From NCBI GenBank assembly GCA_009840285.1, contig VXOF01000105.1, forward strand, positions 1 to 41,427: a DNA stretch of 41,427 bases, in the 5' to 3' direction. Below the pieces are notes generated by a model. It had not been told where the DNA came from. It did not search any database and saw only the letters and a program-made list of their open reading frames with translations. The first letter of the stretch is position 1, and the number at the start of each line of letters is the position of its first letter. The position numbers and the translations under genes were made by a program. Source of the DNA: Nitrospira sp. SB0662_bin_26 (GTDB lineage: Bacteria; Nitrospirota; Nitrospiria; Nitrospirales; UBA8639). Shown one piece after another: positions 10,420 through 21,208 of the stretch.

Positions 10420-10646
10420 GAGGAAAAAGGGGGTTAAAAGAAACTTGTTTCATAGTGGCAAGGAGCCGGCATGAAAGTCAAATGTGGCCACTTACGCAAG
10501 ATAACCCTTGTATTTTCTTGCCGGCTTGTCATAGTGTTACGGACAAACCTCTCGTGGAATACTGGGTGCCGGGATTGTTATGCAGAAGGCGCTCATGAGA
10601 TGTGCAGCACCGCTTATCGAATCACACAAAAAAGGAGTATCGCCTC

Positions 10647-11270
10647 ATGAAACCATGGTGTCTCACTGGATTTCTTTTGGCCGTTCTGTTCATTTTCGGA
10701 TGTCAAGGCCCTGGCCAAATTACCAAATTACGTATCCAGCATGTCGAATCCGCAGTTGAGTCCAAAGCGTCGCCTCTCACGGTCGCAGTCTCTCCTTTCG
10801 ATGATAAACGGCAACCATCGGAGCACTTGGGCATGCGAGTCCGTGGCGGAGGAAACCAGACCTATTTTGACGTGATGGACGGCACGCTGAGTCAACGTAT
10901 CACAAATTCTTTTGTCGATTTCCTAAACCAGGCGGGATTTTCTGCCGCACCGGCTAATGGCGCGGGTTCCGCTAATGTAAGGATTGAGCCGATTATCCAA
11001 AAATTCAAGGTCGAGGCGACCGATAAAGCGTTGGCTACCTACCTCGAAGTCGACACGATCATGGCCTTTACCGTCCGTAATGCAGCCGACGAAAGTACCG
11101 TTCGAATTGCAATCAGGGTCGGTGGAACGGATCATGAAGTATTTTTCTCCGAAGAGGATCTGGAAAAACTTATCGGGGAAGTACTCACTGAAGGTTTCGA
11201 AGAATTTCTGGAAAAGGTCGAAGTCCAAGGAGAGGCCCTCAAGTTTCGTCTTCCTGAGGGAACCTCCTGA
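10647..11270 (+). CDS. Putative lipoprotein
   Basis: MKPWCLTGFLLAVLFIFGCQG lipobox-like N-terminus; AAAGGAG upstream; ORF-track start at 10602 probably too early. Confidence 0.75.
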   Translation: MKPWCLTGFLLAVLFIFGCQGPGQITKLRIQHVESAVESKASPLTVAVSPFDDKRQPSEHLGMRVRGGGNQTYFDVMDGTLSQRITNSFVDFLNQAGFSAAPANGAGSANVRIEPIIQKFKVEATDKALATYLEVDTIMAFTVRNAADESTVRIAIRVGGTDHEVFFSEEDLEKLIGEVLTEGFEEFLEKVEVQGEALKFRLPEGTS

Positions 11271-11297
11271 GGCTGGATTTAACAACCCCCCCGGCTA

Positions 11298-11441
11298 GAG
11301 AACCTCTGATTTATTGCCCTATCGGGCGCATGGCTGCGTTGTGTCCTCGCTCAACCCTCACCTATCTCTCTGATAAGCCTCGGGTTTCGCTCCGGGACGC
11401 CTTGCCCTACATCCCGCTATCACAATAAATCAGAGGTTTCC
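11298..11441 (-). mobile_element. MITE-like element copy 3
   Basis: 144 bp between TA (11296-11297) and TA (11442-11443); matches the other copies. Confidence 0.85.
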
Positions 11442-11824
11442 TAGGGTTCTTCACTCGCACCAAACCACCGATAGCGATATCTCGCTACAAGTTCATAGCC
11501 GGCAGTCATGGCCTGACGGCACAAGCGAAACCTCCAGAAAAACAGGAGGAGTTTCCCGCTCGTCAGGCCGTGCAGGAACGGAAAAAACGCTTCCAACCCA
11601 CCGACAACGGCCCCCTTTTCATCGATCCAATAGGCCATGGGAGGCCGGGAGTCAGACTGATGGCGGCTTCCCAGATATTCGGCAGCATCTTGACTGTCAT
11701 AGGGGAGATACTGAACGCGTGTGGAACGTTGCTCCAATTTCCGCTTCACTGCGACGCAAAGACGACAATGAGAATCATAAATCAGGCAACCGGACCGCGG
11801 TTGACCGGGAACTTCATCGTTCAT
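11441..11824 (-). CDS. DUF393 / DCC-family thiol-disulfide oxidoreductase
   Basis: CLIYDSHCRLCVAVKRKLEQ (CxxC-type N-terminal motif), SRPPMAYWIDEKGAVVGGLEAF. Confidence 0.78.
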   Translation of the reverse strand: MNDEVPGQPRSGCLIYDSHCRLCVAVKRKLEQRSTRVQYLPYDSQDAAEYLGSRHQSDSRPPMAYWIDEKGAVVGGLEAFFPFLHGLTSGKLLLFFWRFRLCRQAMTAGYELVARYRYRWFGASEEP

Positions 11825-11851
11825 ATTCCATCCTGGCCTCAGGCAGTTCGC

Positions 11852-12883
11852 CTAGCTCTTAAACGTGTCTGCAATCCGCTCCGGGGACACGATCCCTTGC
11901 TCCGTAATGATTCCTGTGACGTATTTGGCAGGTGTCACGTCAAAGGCCGGGTTAAAGACGGCTACATCTTTTGGGGCAATACTTGCCTCTCCATTGATGG
12001 TGGTGACTTCATGGCCGGGACGTTCTTCAATAGGAATGGCCGAACCGGAGGGCATTGACACGTCGATAGTCGAAGAAGGGGCCGCCACGTAAAAGGGAAC
12101 GTCGTGGGCCTTGGCAAGAACCGCAACGCCATAGGTCCCGATTTTATTCGCGACGTCTCCGTTGGCGGCGATCCGATCGGCACCGACCACACACAAGTTG
12201 ATTTTGCCTTGCCGCATGACAACGGCTGCCATGCTATCCGTGATCAGCGTCACGGGAATGCCGTCTTCCATCAATTCCCACGCCGTCAATCTGGCGCCCT
12301 GAAGAACGGGCCGAGTCTCATTCGCAAAGACGTGCACCTGTTTCCCCTGCTCCGACGCCGCCCTGATCACTCCCAAGGCCGTGCCATATCCGGCGGTTGC
12401 CAACGCCCCGGCATTACAGTGCGTCAAAACGGTATGCCCATCCTTGATGAGGCCGGCTCCATGCTGGCCCATGGCCTTGCACATGGCAACGTCTTCTTGT
12501 TGGATCGCCAAAGCTTCCTGCACAAGCCGGGACTGGATCTCGGCGACCGTACAAGCACGATTTTCCCGTACAACGGCCTTCATCCGCGTCAGAGCCCAAA
12601 AAAGATTTACGGCCGTGGGACGAGTTGCGGCTAATTGATCACAGATGCCCAAAACGTGGCGCTCAAACGTCGAGACATCGGCCGCGGACACGGATTGTGC
12701 GCCCAGTGCAACCCCCATGGCGGCGGTCACTCCAATAGCCGGTGCGCCTCGCACCTTCAACTCTTGAATGGCGGATGCCACGGCAGCCACGTCTTTGCAC
12801 TCGAGCAGTTCGGTATGGCCGGGCAACCGGCTCTGATCAAGGAGCCGGACGACTCCATCTTTCCATTCGACGGTAGGAATCAT
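11852..12883 (-). CDS. mtnA: S-methyl-5-thioribose-1-phosphate isomerase
   Basis: [65 protein letters not shown]. Confidence 0.94.
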   Translation of the reverse strand: MIPTVEWKDGVVRLLDQSRLPGHTELLECKDVAAVASAIQELKVRGAPAIGVTAAMGVALGAQSVSAADVSTFERHVLGICDQLAATRPTAVNLFWALTRMKAVVRENRACTVAEIQSRLVQEALAIQQEDVAMCKAMGQHGAGLIKDGHTVLTHCNAGALATAGYGTALGVIRAASEQGKQVHVFANETRPVLQGARLTAWELMEDGIPVTLITDSMAAVVMRQGKINLCVVGADRIAANGDVANKIGTYGVAVLAKAHDVPFYVAAPSSTIDVSMPSGSAIPIEERPGHEVTTINGEASIAPKDVAVFNPAFDVTPAKYVTGIITEQGIVSPERIADTFKS

Positions 12884-12919
12884 GGCTAACGCCCGTTGAC
12901 AATTGCTTGGGGCACGTTT

Positions 12920-14371
12920 TTATCCTTTGATGTTCCCGATCGGCAATAATTCAGCCACTTTTCTTGTAATCCCCGCAGCATCCACCGACTCCACCACGTC
13001 GGAAATATTCTTGTACGCGATTCCTGCTTCTTCGGCCAATCCCGACATCGAGACGGCTTTCACCAAAATGCCCTGTTCGGCCATGTTCTGCTGAAGGGTC
13101 GCCCCGCGAACCATTCGTTTTGCCTGAGCCCGCGACATCGTCCGGCCCGCGCCGTGCATCGTCGATCCGAAGGACTCCGAATTGGCCTGCGCCGTTCCCA
13201 CCAGCAAGTATGATCCGGTCTCCATGGAGCCGCCGCAGATTACCGGCTGGCCGACCGTTCTGAATGGATCCGGAACATCGGGGCTCCCCGGGCCAAACGC
13301 CCGAGTGGCGCCCTTACGATGGACCAGGAGATTCTGCCTTTCGTACCGTTCGACTTTGGCGATATTGTGGGCCACGTCATAGACCTGTCGCATGCCGAGC
13401 CTTTCAGGAGACTCCCGGAACACTCGACAAAAGGCTTCGCGAATTTGGTGGGCGATGACCTGCCGATTGGCGAAGGCCGTGTTTGCCGCACAGTTCATGG
13501 CCGAAAAATACTGCTCCCCTTCCGGTGATTGATATGGCGCACAAGCCAATTGTTGATCCTTAACGAAGATGCCATAGCGCTTCATGGCCTTTTCAAAGAT
13601 ACGGACGTAGTCGGTGCCGACCTGATGTCCGAGACCTCGAGATCCACAGTGCACCATGATCACGATCTGATCATGCCCATGAATGCCGAATCGTTCAGCC
13701 ACGGACCGGTCGAAAATACGGTCATTTCTGACCACCTGGATTTCAAGATAGTGATTTCCCGAGCCCAAAGTTCCCAATTGACCCATGCCCCGTTGGCAAG
13801 CGTGTTCGGAAACGTGTTCCGGGTCGGCTCCGGACAAACAGCCCTGCTCTTCCGTATGGATAAGATCACTATCCCATCCATAGCCCTGTTTCACGCCCCA
13901 TCTTGCTCCCTGATGCATCACGTCCTGCAAGGTGCGTCGGGACAGCTTCACAAAACCTTTTGCCCCGACCCCTGCAGGCACCGTACGAAACAATTCCGTC
14001 ATCAAGGCATCCAATCGCGGCTTCACGTCGGCCAGTGTTAAATCCGTGCGGAGCAGCCGCATTCCACAATTGATATCATAGCCCACACCTCCCGGAGAAA
14101 TGATGCCGTTTCGAACGTCGAAGGCTGCGACACCTCCGATGGGAAATCCGTAGCCCCAATGTCCATCAGGCATGCACAAGGCATACTTTTGAATACCGGG
14201 CAAACATGCCACATTCGTGACTTGCTCAAATACGCCGGCGTCCATTGACTCAAGAATTCTTTTCGTTCCATAAATTCTGGCAGGAACCAGCATGCCCGAC
14301 TTTTCCGTCTTGGGAATTTCCCAGACAGCATCGGCGAGCCGATTGACTTTCATTGCAGTGGCGAGATTCAT
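12920..14371 (-). CDS. rtcB: RtcB RNA-splicing ligase
   Basis: CMPDGHWGYGFPIGGVAAFD; GGVGYDINCGMRLLRTDL; GSGNHYLEIQ; HGAGRTMSRAQAKR. Confidence 0.95.
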   Translation of the reverse strand: MNLATAMKVNRLADAVWEIPKTEKSGMLVPARIYGTKRILESMDAGVFEQVTNVACLPGIQKYALCMPDGHWGYGFPIGGVAAFDVRNGIISPGGVGYDINCGMRLLRTDLTLADVKPRLDALMTELFRTVPAGVGAKGFVKLSRRTLQDVMHQGARWGVKQGYGWDSDLIHTEEQGCLSGADPEHVSEHACQRGMGQLGTLGSGNHYLEIQVVRNDRIFDRSVAERFGIHGHDQIVIMVHCGSRGLGHQVGTDYVRIFEKAMKRYGIFVKDQQLACAPYQSPEGEQYFSAMNCAANTAFANRQVIAHQIREAFCRVFRESPERLGMRQVYDVAHNIAKVERYERQNLLVHRKGATRAFGPGSPDVPDPFRTVGQPVICGGSMETGSYLLVGTAQANSESFGSTMHGAGRTMSRAQAKRMVRGATLQQNMAEQGILVKAVSMSGLAEEAGIAYKNISDVVESVDAAGITRKVAELLPIGNIKG

Positions 14372-14452
14372 ACACGATAAAGTTGAGTTTAAAGTTTATA
14401 TTTTGTTTATAATTATTTGATATACATGGATTATCAAGCTCATTTTATTGCA

Positions 14453-14905
14453 TTATACGTCCAGGACTATGCGAGCATACCAACCACTTTCGTCAGGTCT
14501 GATTTCAAATAAATGCTTGGTCACCGCTTTCACGTCGGTTCGTAAATCCTGACGAGTCGCATCAACGCCGTCACCGGTCAGAGTGGCATCGAGATGCCAC
14601 AGATTGTTCTCCGAATCATGTCTTACCATAGCACGGACGCTATGAAAGATAACTCCTTCGGCATCTTTGATGAACACGATGCCGTTCAACCATTCGAAGA
14701 ATAAATCCTCTATTTCACTTTCTGACAGAAGACAGTCCTTCGTCCAATTGGTTTCTACGGTCAGCGGGTCAGCCATGGCTTCAATCACGGCCAATGCCGC
14801 CGACTCGAACAACTCTGACACTGAATCGCCAGTGGCTTCAAACGCAAGATCCCCCAAAACAATTTCATCGAGAAACCGGTATGCTTTCCCCATATCATCT
14901 GCCAA
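14453..14905 (-). CDS. Archease (RtcB cofactor)
   Basis: YRFLDEIVLGDLAFEATGDSVSELFESAALAVIEAM and DLRTDVKAVTKHLFEI; adjacent to rtcB. Confidence 0.85.
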   Translation of the reverse strand: MADDMGKAYRFLDEIVLGDLAFEATGDSVSELFESAALAVIEAMADPLTVETNWTKDCLLSESEIEDLFFEWLNGIVFIKDAEGVIFHSVRAMVRHDSENNLWHLDATLTGDGVDATRQDLRTDVKAVTKHLFEIRPDESGWYARIVLDV

Positions 14906-15017
14906 TAAGGATCAGAGAAAATATGTTTTCGCTTTGCAACTTTTCGGAAGAACGAAGGCCGCAAACGATGAAAGATTCGGTCCCTCGAAAACCGGGATGT
15001 ACCGTCATGGACATCGT

Positions 15018-18000
15018 TCAGTAAGTTTCCATGGACGCATCCTCGGATTCCTGTTCTTTTGGCTCGTGCGATGAGGTATTGGCTTCTTTGTTGTCCTCAG
15101 GGAACAGTAATTTCTGTGGCAACGTGATCGTATTTTTCAGAATCGACAATGCCAATTTGGCAAATCCTGTTACTCCAAACGCCACGGATTCCACAGCCAG
15201 CGGCTCAATTGCCGGATTCTGAAACGGGCCTTTGACCGAGAACATTGCCAAGTCGATTCCCCGCTCATCATCGTCAAGCAAGAGATGTACCAACGGAATT
15301 TCTTCCAGAAGCTCAAAATACGAACCCAAGGGGCTGACCGCGGTCACCACATCCAAATCATCGTTCACCAAGTCGTATTGTCCGGCAGCCGTCATTTTCA
15401 CAACCGGTCCATCCATCACCATGTCCCTTGAGACAATTCGGCCCTCGCCAATGGCAAAGGTTCCGCTTTGCCGGTCAAAGGGATACCCGTCTTTTTCAAG
15501 ATCCACTTCCCCCTGTAGCATGTTCGGCAAGTTCATGATGGCCAGAATTTTAGGTATCACGACCCCTCGCTTGATCCGGCCGTCATGGATCGTGAGTTTC
15601 AACGTGCCTTTGAGGGTCGGAAGCACACCCAAGGGATTTCTACCATGTCCTTGCAGTGTGCCCTCCATGGTCATCAATCCCGTCATCAATCGCTTGTCGA
15701 GTGTTTGTTTATCAAGAAGGGTTTTTTCCAGGGTTAACAACGGAACCGAGTTGATCGAGAACCACGTTTTCATCGCGGCTGGTTGTCGCACGGGCAGATT
15801 GACCAATACACGCCCTTGAATCGTCCCTTCGTCGGCTTTCCCGCGAATGCGGTCTATGCGGATGATTCCCTTATTGACGTTCAGTTGACCGGACAAATTC
15901 CGCACCTTCAAGTTGCGGTACGAGGCACGATTGAACCGCAATCTCGCGGAGACCTTGGCCGTGCCGGCAATCGTTTCCAAAAATTCCCGAAGGGGAGAAC
16001 GTTGTTTGTCTCTCGACAGCAACAGATCGAGGTCGAATCGAGTCGCAGTCAACGACAGTTTCATATTCGGTTTACTGTCCCACGCGAGGATAATTCCCTT
16101 GGCCTGAGTTTGACTGTTCTCAAGATTCCATTGAAGTCTCTCTAGCTTGGCGGTATGGCCGGCCAGTTTCACTTGAAGCGCCACTTGAGAAATCGGCGAT
16201 CTGACTCCTTCGATGTTGACGACTCCATTCTTTAAGGTCACTTGCCCCGATTTGCTCCATGACCTCCACTCGCCTCCCGTTCCCCGAAGATGCACCACTC
16301 CTTCCATGGTTCCGGAGGAAATAGTCTTCTCAAATAATTCAAGGTCCGTCGGTAACGACTCGAAGCGTATCGGTTCGGCCGTCAGTGAGGCATTGAATGT
16401 CAATGTTTGGTCGTAATGAAACGTTCCTTTTCCGGCGAAGCGAACCGACGGCAGATCCAGGGCCATGCTTTCAAACGTGAATTGACGCTTTTTGCCGACT
16501 CGAACGTGAAAATCCAGATTGCCGGCCAGGCTCGAAGGCTTATAGAGAATGCCCGGCAAGTGAATTTCCAATCCTTGCAGAGAAATTCGCCCCTTCACCG
16601 AGGGGTTTCGCAGTTGTCCTGAAACCATGAGGAGATACTGCGACTTGCCTGAAATTGTTTCTTGCGTCGGAAGCGCCGGGCCTGACAAGAGAGTCGGCAG
16701 GTCGCGGTCGTTGAAATGACCTTGAATTCTCAAGTCATCGGTATAAGCTTGATCTTCAAGAGCAATCGTCCCTTGGATGTCAAAATCGCTATTTCCATAG
16801 AGCCCTGTGACGTTTTCGAAACGAAGACGATCTTCTGAGACGGCAAAAATGCCTTCCACTCGGGTAAGAGGCATGCGTAGTCCCGGCAATTGCATGGCGA
16901 TCCGTTCAGCATGATATTCGGCGCTTTGGAACGCGATGGCTTGAGGATCCTTGAGTGGTCCGGCAAATCGCATGGTCAACAATCCGCTCCCGGCCTTGCC
17001 TTGCAAAGCTTCTTCAGGTCGTTGCGACAAACTCCACCCGGCAATGGTTTGCATAAGGCCGATAATTTTTGGGGCGGAAACCCGCCCTCCGAATTCTGTT
17101 GTCAACCAAGGCCCTTGTTCGGCAAATACAATTGTCCCTTCGCCTTGAGTGACGGGAAGTTCCTCATATCGGCCACGAAGGTCGAAAAATCGAATTTCAT
17201 CAGCTCCGACATTGATGGTACAGGTCATCTCTTTGACCGTTCCCAGCTGAGGATCTAAGTTCAATCTTGCTTCCGAAAGCTGAAATTTTCCCGTCAGTGT
17301 ATGCCCCGCTTCTTTGCGGGATGAACCGGTGAACGTCGCCGAAACCGCTTGAATTTTTCCACTGATCGACTGTCGATGAATGGCATCAGACAATTCTGAC
17401 GGAATAAGTCCTTCGGGCAGTAATTGGGGCAAATGTTGAATGGCTACAGGTGCGCTGGACCATTGCCCCGAAAAGGTAAACGGTTCAGGCCGCCACAAAC
17501 CCTTCACGTTGATATCTGAATTCAGATCAACGCTGTCGGTTAAAACCACCAGATCGGACACAGACAGATCATACCCTGCAATGCCGGGAGCAAAATGGAG
17601 GTGTCCTTGGACCTTGGTTCGACCTTGCAACCCAATCGGCACTTCATGCACGTCTAACAGATCGGCCAATTGCACAAGCGTTCTGCGATCGAGGTCCATG
17701 CGAGTATGGAGGTCGAATTGCGGCGACGCGTCACGACCTATTGTCGTTCCCTCTTTGAGAAAACCCCCGATGTCCTGGAGCGTCCCATAAGCAGAGAGCA
17801 CGGATCGCGTGTCCCCTTCGGAAAATCGCGCGGACAGAAACATTTCCGTGGGGCCATCCCACACGAGCTGCTCGACTTGCAGTTCTACGTCTTCCGCGTG
17901 AATGATAAACGCGGATTCACGGCGATATCGATCCTCCAGATGGACTGTACCGTTGGTCAATTTCAATGAACGTCCCAAGAGCCACGCCCCTATCTCCACC

Positions 18001-18434
18001 TGATCGGATGATTCCTTTTGAAAAATGTTCTGGTAATTCCATTGTCCGTTTTCGTCGCGTTTGAGATCAAAAACGGCATGTTCGATGATCAGGGCATGCG
18101 GCATGGGTATATCCTGCACGAAGGACAGAAAATTCAAATCCAGTTGAATGTACGTGGCCTGAAAAACCGGGGTGCCTTGCTCCGGGTCTTGAATGCTGAC
18201 GTCTCTCAATTCCAGGTGGGGAAAGGGGAAAAACCCTACCTGTATATGTTCGATGACGACGTGATCTCCCAAGGATCTTGTGACAAAATCTCGAACGACA
18301 ACTTGCATGTCCTCCTTGTGAAACGTCGCGAGATACACGAGACCCACAACGCAAACGATCATGACCAGAAGGAGGATTGGAATCAGACTCTTGCGCTTGG
18401 AAGACATGTATTCATTCCCGGCCTTGATGGGCAC
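15018..18434 (-). CDS. Large AsmA-family / DUF3971-like protein (1138 aa)
   Basis: Single N-terminal TM, repeated beta-rich segments, C-terminal GEGRIVSRDMVMDGPVVKMTAAGQYDLVNDDLDVVTAVSPLGS; true start may be MSSKRKS. Confidence 0.8.
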   Translation of the reverse strand: MPIKAGNEYMSSKRKSLIPILLLVMIVCVVGLVYLATFHKEDMQVVVRDFVTRSLGDHVVIEHIQVGFFPFPHLELRDVSIQDPEQGTPVFQATYIQLDLNFLSFVQDIPMPHALIIEHAVFDLKRDENGQWNYQNIFQKESSDQVEIGAWLLGRSLKLTNGTVHLEDRYRRESAFIIHAEDVELQVEQLVWDGPTEMFLSARFSEGDTRSVLSAYGTLQDIGGFLKEGTTIGRDASPQFDLHTRMDLDRRTLVQLADLLDVHEVPIGLQGRTKVQGHLHFAPGIAGYDLSVSDLVVLTDSVDLNSDINVKGLWRPEPFTFSGQWSSAPVAIQHLPQLLPEGLIPSELSDAIHRQSISGKIQAVSATFTGSSRKEAGHTLTGKFQLSEARLNLDPQLGTVKEMTCTINVGADEIRFFDLRGRYEELPVTQGEGTIVFAEQGPWLTTEFGGRVSAPKIIGLMQTIAGWSLSQRPEEALQGKAGSGLLTMRFAGPLKDPQAIAFQSAEYHAERIAMQLPGLRMPLTRVEGIFAVSEDRLRFENVTGLYGNSDFDIQGTIALEDQAYTDDLRIQGHFNDRDLPTLLSGPALPTQETISGKSQYLLMVSGQLRNPSVKGRISLQGLEIHLPGILYKPSSLAGNLDFHVRVGKKRQFTFESMALDLPSVRFAGKGTFHYDQTLTFNASLTAEPIRFESLPTDLELFEKTISSGTMEGVVHLRGTGGEWRSWSKSGQVTLKNGVVNIEGVRSPISQVALQVKLAGHTAKLERLQWNLENSQTQAKGIILAWDSKPNMKLSLTATRFDLDLLLSRDKQRSPLREFLETIAGTAKVSARLRFNRASYRNLKVRNLSGQLNVNKGIIRIDRIRGKADEGTIQGRVLVNLPVRQPAAMKTWFSINSVPLLTLEKTLLDKQTLDKRLMTGLMTMEGTLQGHGRNPLGVLPTLKGTLKLTIHDGRIKRGVVIPKILAIMNLPNMLQGEVDLEKDGYPFDRQSGTFAIGEGRIVSRDMVMDGPVVKMTAAGQYDLVNDDLDVVTAVSPLGSYFELLEEIPLVHLLLDDDERGIDLAMFSVKGPFQNPAIEPLAVESVAFGVTGFAKLALSILKNTITLPQKLLFPEDNKEANTSSHEPKEQESEDASMETY

Positions 18435-18590
18435 AAATCTTGGGGATTACCAGCGGGTGTTCCGCTACGAGCCGTTTGGCGTATGCACGTTTATCTTGGC
18501 GTTTTCTTGACAGTCTGAGGAATTCACCGTTATGGTCCTCCCCCATTCTAACGAAAGTCCACTCGTTATTCTATCGGCAGTTTCCTGACC

Positions 18591-19478
18591 ATGAAATCGG
18601 TTTCCCGCGCAGCTTTCTCTTTGCCATATTCATACACGCATCTTCTCGTGTCGCGGTCCGTAGCAGCCGCACTGCTAAAATGTTATGACTATCCTCATCC
18701 GAACAAACCGGATGTCGTTATCAGAGGATACGACAAGGCCCATGCCTTTCGGACGGCGAAAATGTGTGCGGTCGTGGCCCAGCACCTTTCGTATGAACGC
18801 TCACGTGTCCGACAATTTCAGATTGCCTGTCTATTGCATGATTTGGGAAGGGCCGGACTTGAGCGCCGGCTTTTTGGCAAAATATGGTCATGGGCGCGTA
18901 ACCGGAATATTCCCACGAGGCCTGCCGAATGGCGATTGCGACATCCCGATTCGAGTTATGGCAAGGAGACCGAAGCATTTGTGAAAACGTATCGAAATGC
19001 ATTGGCCGAACAAGGATTGCCGCTCACCCGGTGGGCACGCGAACACATTGAAATGCGCTTGGGATTTGCTCGTCGCCATCGCCGGCAACTCGCAAGAGTC
19101 GCTCCCCTCTTGGAAAGCCTGAATATTCGTTGGTTGCCATGGATGGAGAAGGTGACGTTATATTATTATTATCCTGAAAAACTGGCACGGTCTCCTGACT
19201 GGGTCAGGGAACTTGGAGAAATCCTGGTCGCGTGTGAACAGTTGGAAGCCTACAGCAATCGCCGGCGTGGAACGGACTACTACGTGCGCTCACAAGAAAG
19301 TTTTCACGAGGCCTTTTGCTACCTCGACTCATTGAAACGACAGGGCCGTTTACGGACAAGAGTCATCAAAGCGGTTCGACAATTGACAGCTTCCGGAAAT
19401 TTTGATTCCATTCTCAAGGCGGCCCGAGGGGGAACTCTATCACGATCAGAACAACAATTCCTTCGCTCCCTCCAATAG
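18591..19478 (+). CDS. HD-domain protein, putative phosphohydrolase
   Basis: HAFRTAKMCAVVAQHL...ACLLHDLGRAGLE pattern. Confidence 0.65.
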   Translation: MKSVSRAAFSLPYSYTHLLVSRSVAAALLKCYDYPHPNKPDVVIRGYDKAHAFRTAKMCAVVAQHLSYERSRVRQFQIACLLHDLGRAGLERRLFGKIWSWARNRNIPTRPAEWRLRHPDSSYGKETEAFVKTYRNALAEQGLPLTRWAREHIEMRLGFARRHRRQLARVAPLLESLNIRWLPWMEKVTLYYYYPEKLARSPDWVRELGEILVACEQLEAYSNRRRGTDYYVRSQESFHEAFCYLDSLKRQGRLRTRVIKAVRQLTASGNFDSILKAARGGTLSRSEQQFLRSLQ

Positions 19479-19495
19479 ACAAGAGATACGATTCG

Positions 19496-19918
19496 ATGCC
19501 CGTCTTGACCCACCACTTCTCGGTCGCGATGCAAGGACATTCGCAGGTTGAGAATATTTCCGACCGCGTTCGGGAGTTCCTTGCCTCTACTCCCATGCAA
19601 GCCGGTATCGTCACGATCTTCGTGAGACATACGACTGCTTCGGTTCTTATCATCGAAGATGAACCGGGTTTGCGCGCTGATACCAAAACCGTCTGGGACA
19701 ATCTGATTCCGGCAGCCTTAACCTGGCAGCATAACGTGAGAAACCCCGGTGAGAACAATGGGCACAGTCACTTGCGAGGCCAAATCCAGGGCCAATCACT
19801 GGCCGTTCCCTTTGCCGACAACCAATTACTCTTGGGGACATGGCAGGAAATAGTTATTCTCGATTTTGATACACGGGCACGATCTCGGGAGATCATCGTC
19901 CAAGTGATGGGCGAGTGA
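19496..19918 (+). CDS. YjbQ / UPF0047 family protein
   Basis: GIVTIFVRHTTASVLIIEDEPG; HSHLRGQIQGQSLAVPF; LGTWQEIVILDFD. Confidence 0.92.
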   Translation: MPVLTHHFSVAMQGHSQVENISDRVREFLASTPMQAGIVTIFVRHTTASVLIIEDEPGLRADTKTVWDNLIPAALTWQHNVRNPGENNGHSHLRGQIQGQSLAVPFADNQLLLGTWQEIVILDFDTRARSREIIVQVMGE

Positions 19919-19923
19919 ACCTA

Positions 19924-20067
19924 AGGAACCTCTGATTTATTGTGATAGCGGGATGCAGGGCAAGGCGTCCCGGAGCGAAACCTGAGGCTTATCAGAGAGA
20001 TAGGTGAAGGTTGAGCGAGGACACAACGCAGCCATGCGCCCGATAGTGCATTAAAGCAGAGGTTCCC
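19924..20067 (+). mobile_element. MITE-like element copy 4
   Basis: 144 bp flanked by TA (19922-19923 and 20068-20069); inverted termini. Confidence 0.85.
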
Positions 20068-20247
20068 TAAATACGTGTGAGGCTGACTCCCGGGATTGAC
20101 CGTGCTTTTCGATTCACCGCTTCGCAAGCACGGAGTTCCCCGAACGGGGAGATCTTTCTTGCTTTTTTCTGAAAATGAGAGACAATGAAATAGAGGATCG
20201 GAGGTCATAGAGTTCATTTCATCGTGGTTTCGCGGAGAGGATAATCC

Positions 20248-20967
20248 ATGACACACAAAAGCCAAGACGACAAACAACGACACAACACCCCGTTGTTCTT
20301 CTGGATGACGGCCCTTCTTTTCACTTGCTTGTGCTGGACTCCCGCTTGGGCTGATAGTTTGGATCAGCAACAACTTGTTGAAAAAGCCTCGCATACCGTT
20401 TCAAGCTTTATGGAGGATCCGAATCTCACCTGGTTTCAGGATCACGTCAAGGAAGCCAAAGCTCTTTTGATTATCCCGCAACAATTGAAGGCTGCCTTCT
20501 TCTTTGGTGCGGATGGAGGCAGCGGAGTTTTGGTCGCCAATGATGCCAAGACGGGAGAGTGGGGCGAACCGGCCTTTTACGTCCTGGGAGGACTCAGCTT
20601 CGGATTTCAATTCGGTGGGGAAGCCTCGGAAGTCATCATCCTGGCCATGACCCAAGGCGCAGTCGAAAAGCTCTATTCCTCATCCTTTAAACTGGGCGGT
20701 GATGCCTCCATTGCAGCCGGACCCTATGGAGCCGGAGTCGAGGGCGCGACCTCAGCCAATTTGAACGCCGACTTTCTTTCGTTCTCGCGTTCAAAAGGGG
20801 CCTATGCGGGGGTCTCATTGGAAGGATCGATCATCTACACGGACGATGATTCCAATCAAGCCTATTATGGAAAAAAGATTCGGCCCGTTGACATTCTTGT
20901 CACTAAATCCGTCAAAAATGAGCATTCGGCCGGTCTTCGCCAAGCCATCACGACGGCCACAAAATAA
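20248..20967 (+). CDS. SYLF/Ysc84-domain lipid-binding protein, exported
   Basis: Signal peptide; AKALLIIPQQLKAAFFFGADGGSGVLVAND; GGDASIAAGPYGAGVEGAT. Confidence 0.87.
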   Translation: MTHKSQDDKQRHNTPLFFWMTALLFTCLCWTPAWADSLDQQQLVEKASHTVSSFMEDPNLTWFQDHVKEAKALLIIPQQLKAAFFFGADGGSGVLVANDAKTGEWGEPAFYVLGGLSFGFQFGGEASEVIILAMTQGAVEKLYSSSFKLGGDASIAAGPYGAGVEGATSANLNADFLSFSRSKGAYAGVSLEGSIIYTDDDSNQAYYGKKIRPVDILVTKSVKNEHSAGLRQAITTATK

Positions 20968-21028
20968 GCAGTAGACACCAATTGGCATGAAAATAACCCC
21001 CTGCTATCCCTTCTTCTTGGCCCGTCTC

Positions 21029-21183
21029 TCTACCCCACCCGCATTCTCTCTTCGGAAATGCGCCCACTTACAAAGGGGAGGAAAAGACGACGCCCCTCTT
21101 TGTTCCCCTCCTTTGCCTGTCCTGAGCGGAGTCGAAGGATAAGGACGGGAACTTTTTCCGAAGAGGGAAAAGTTGGGAGGTAG
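21029..21183 (+). repeat. Interspersed intergenic repeat family 2, long copy B
   Basis: ctctaccccacccgcattctctcttcggaaatgcg...cctgtcctgagcggagtcgaagg...gggaggtag; inverted homologue at 36820-36975. Confidence 0.75.
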
Positions 21184-21208
21184 CGCTCGCATTCGTAGGA
21201 GGGCTCGC

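Noticed and set aside
10464-10526. AGCCGGCA/TGCCGGCT inverted repeat upstream of the lipoprotein gene
   Set aside because: Arms of 8 bp around a self-palindromic GCCGGC, 47 nt apart; not distinguishable from chance.
19921-20394. 157-aa minus-strand ORF ending ...RFRSGTPCPASRYHNKSEVP
   Set aside because: Runs antisense through MITE copy 4 and the start of the SYLF gene; the same tail peptide appears in ORF 9949-10191 because it is translated repeat sequence.
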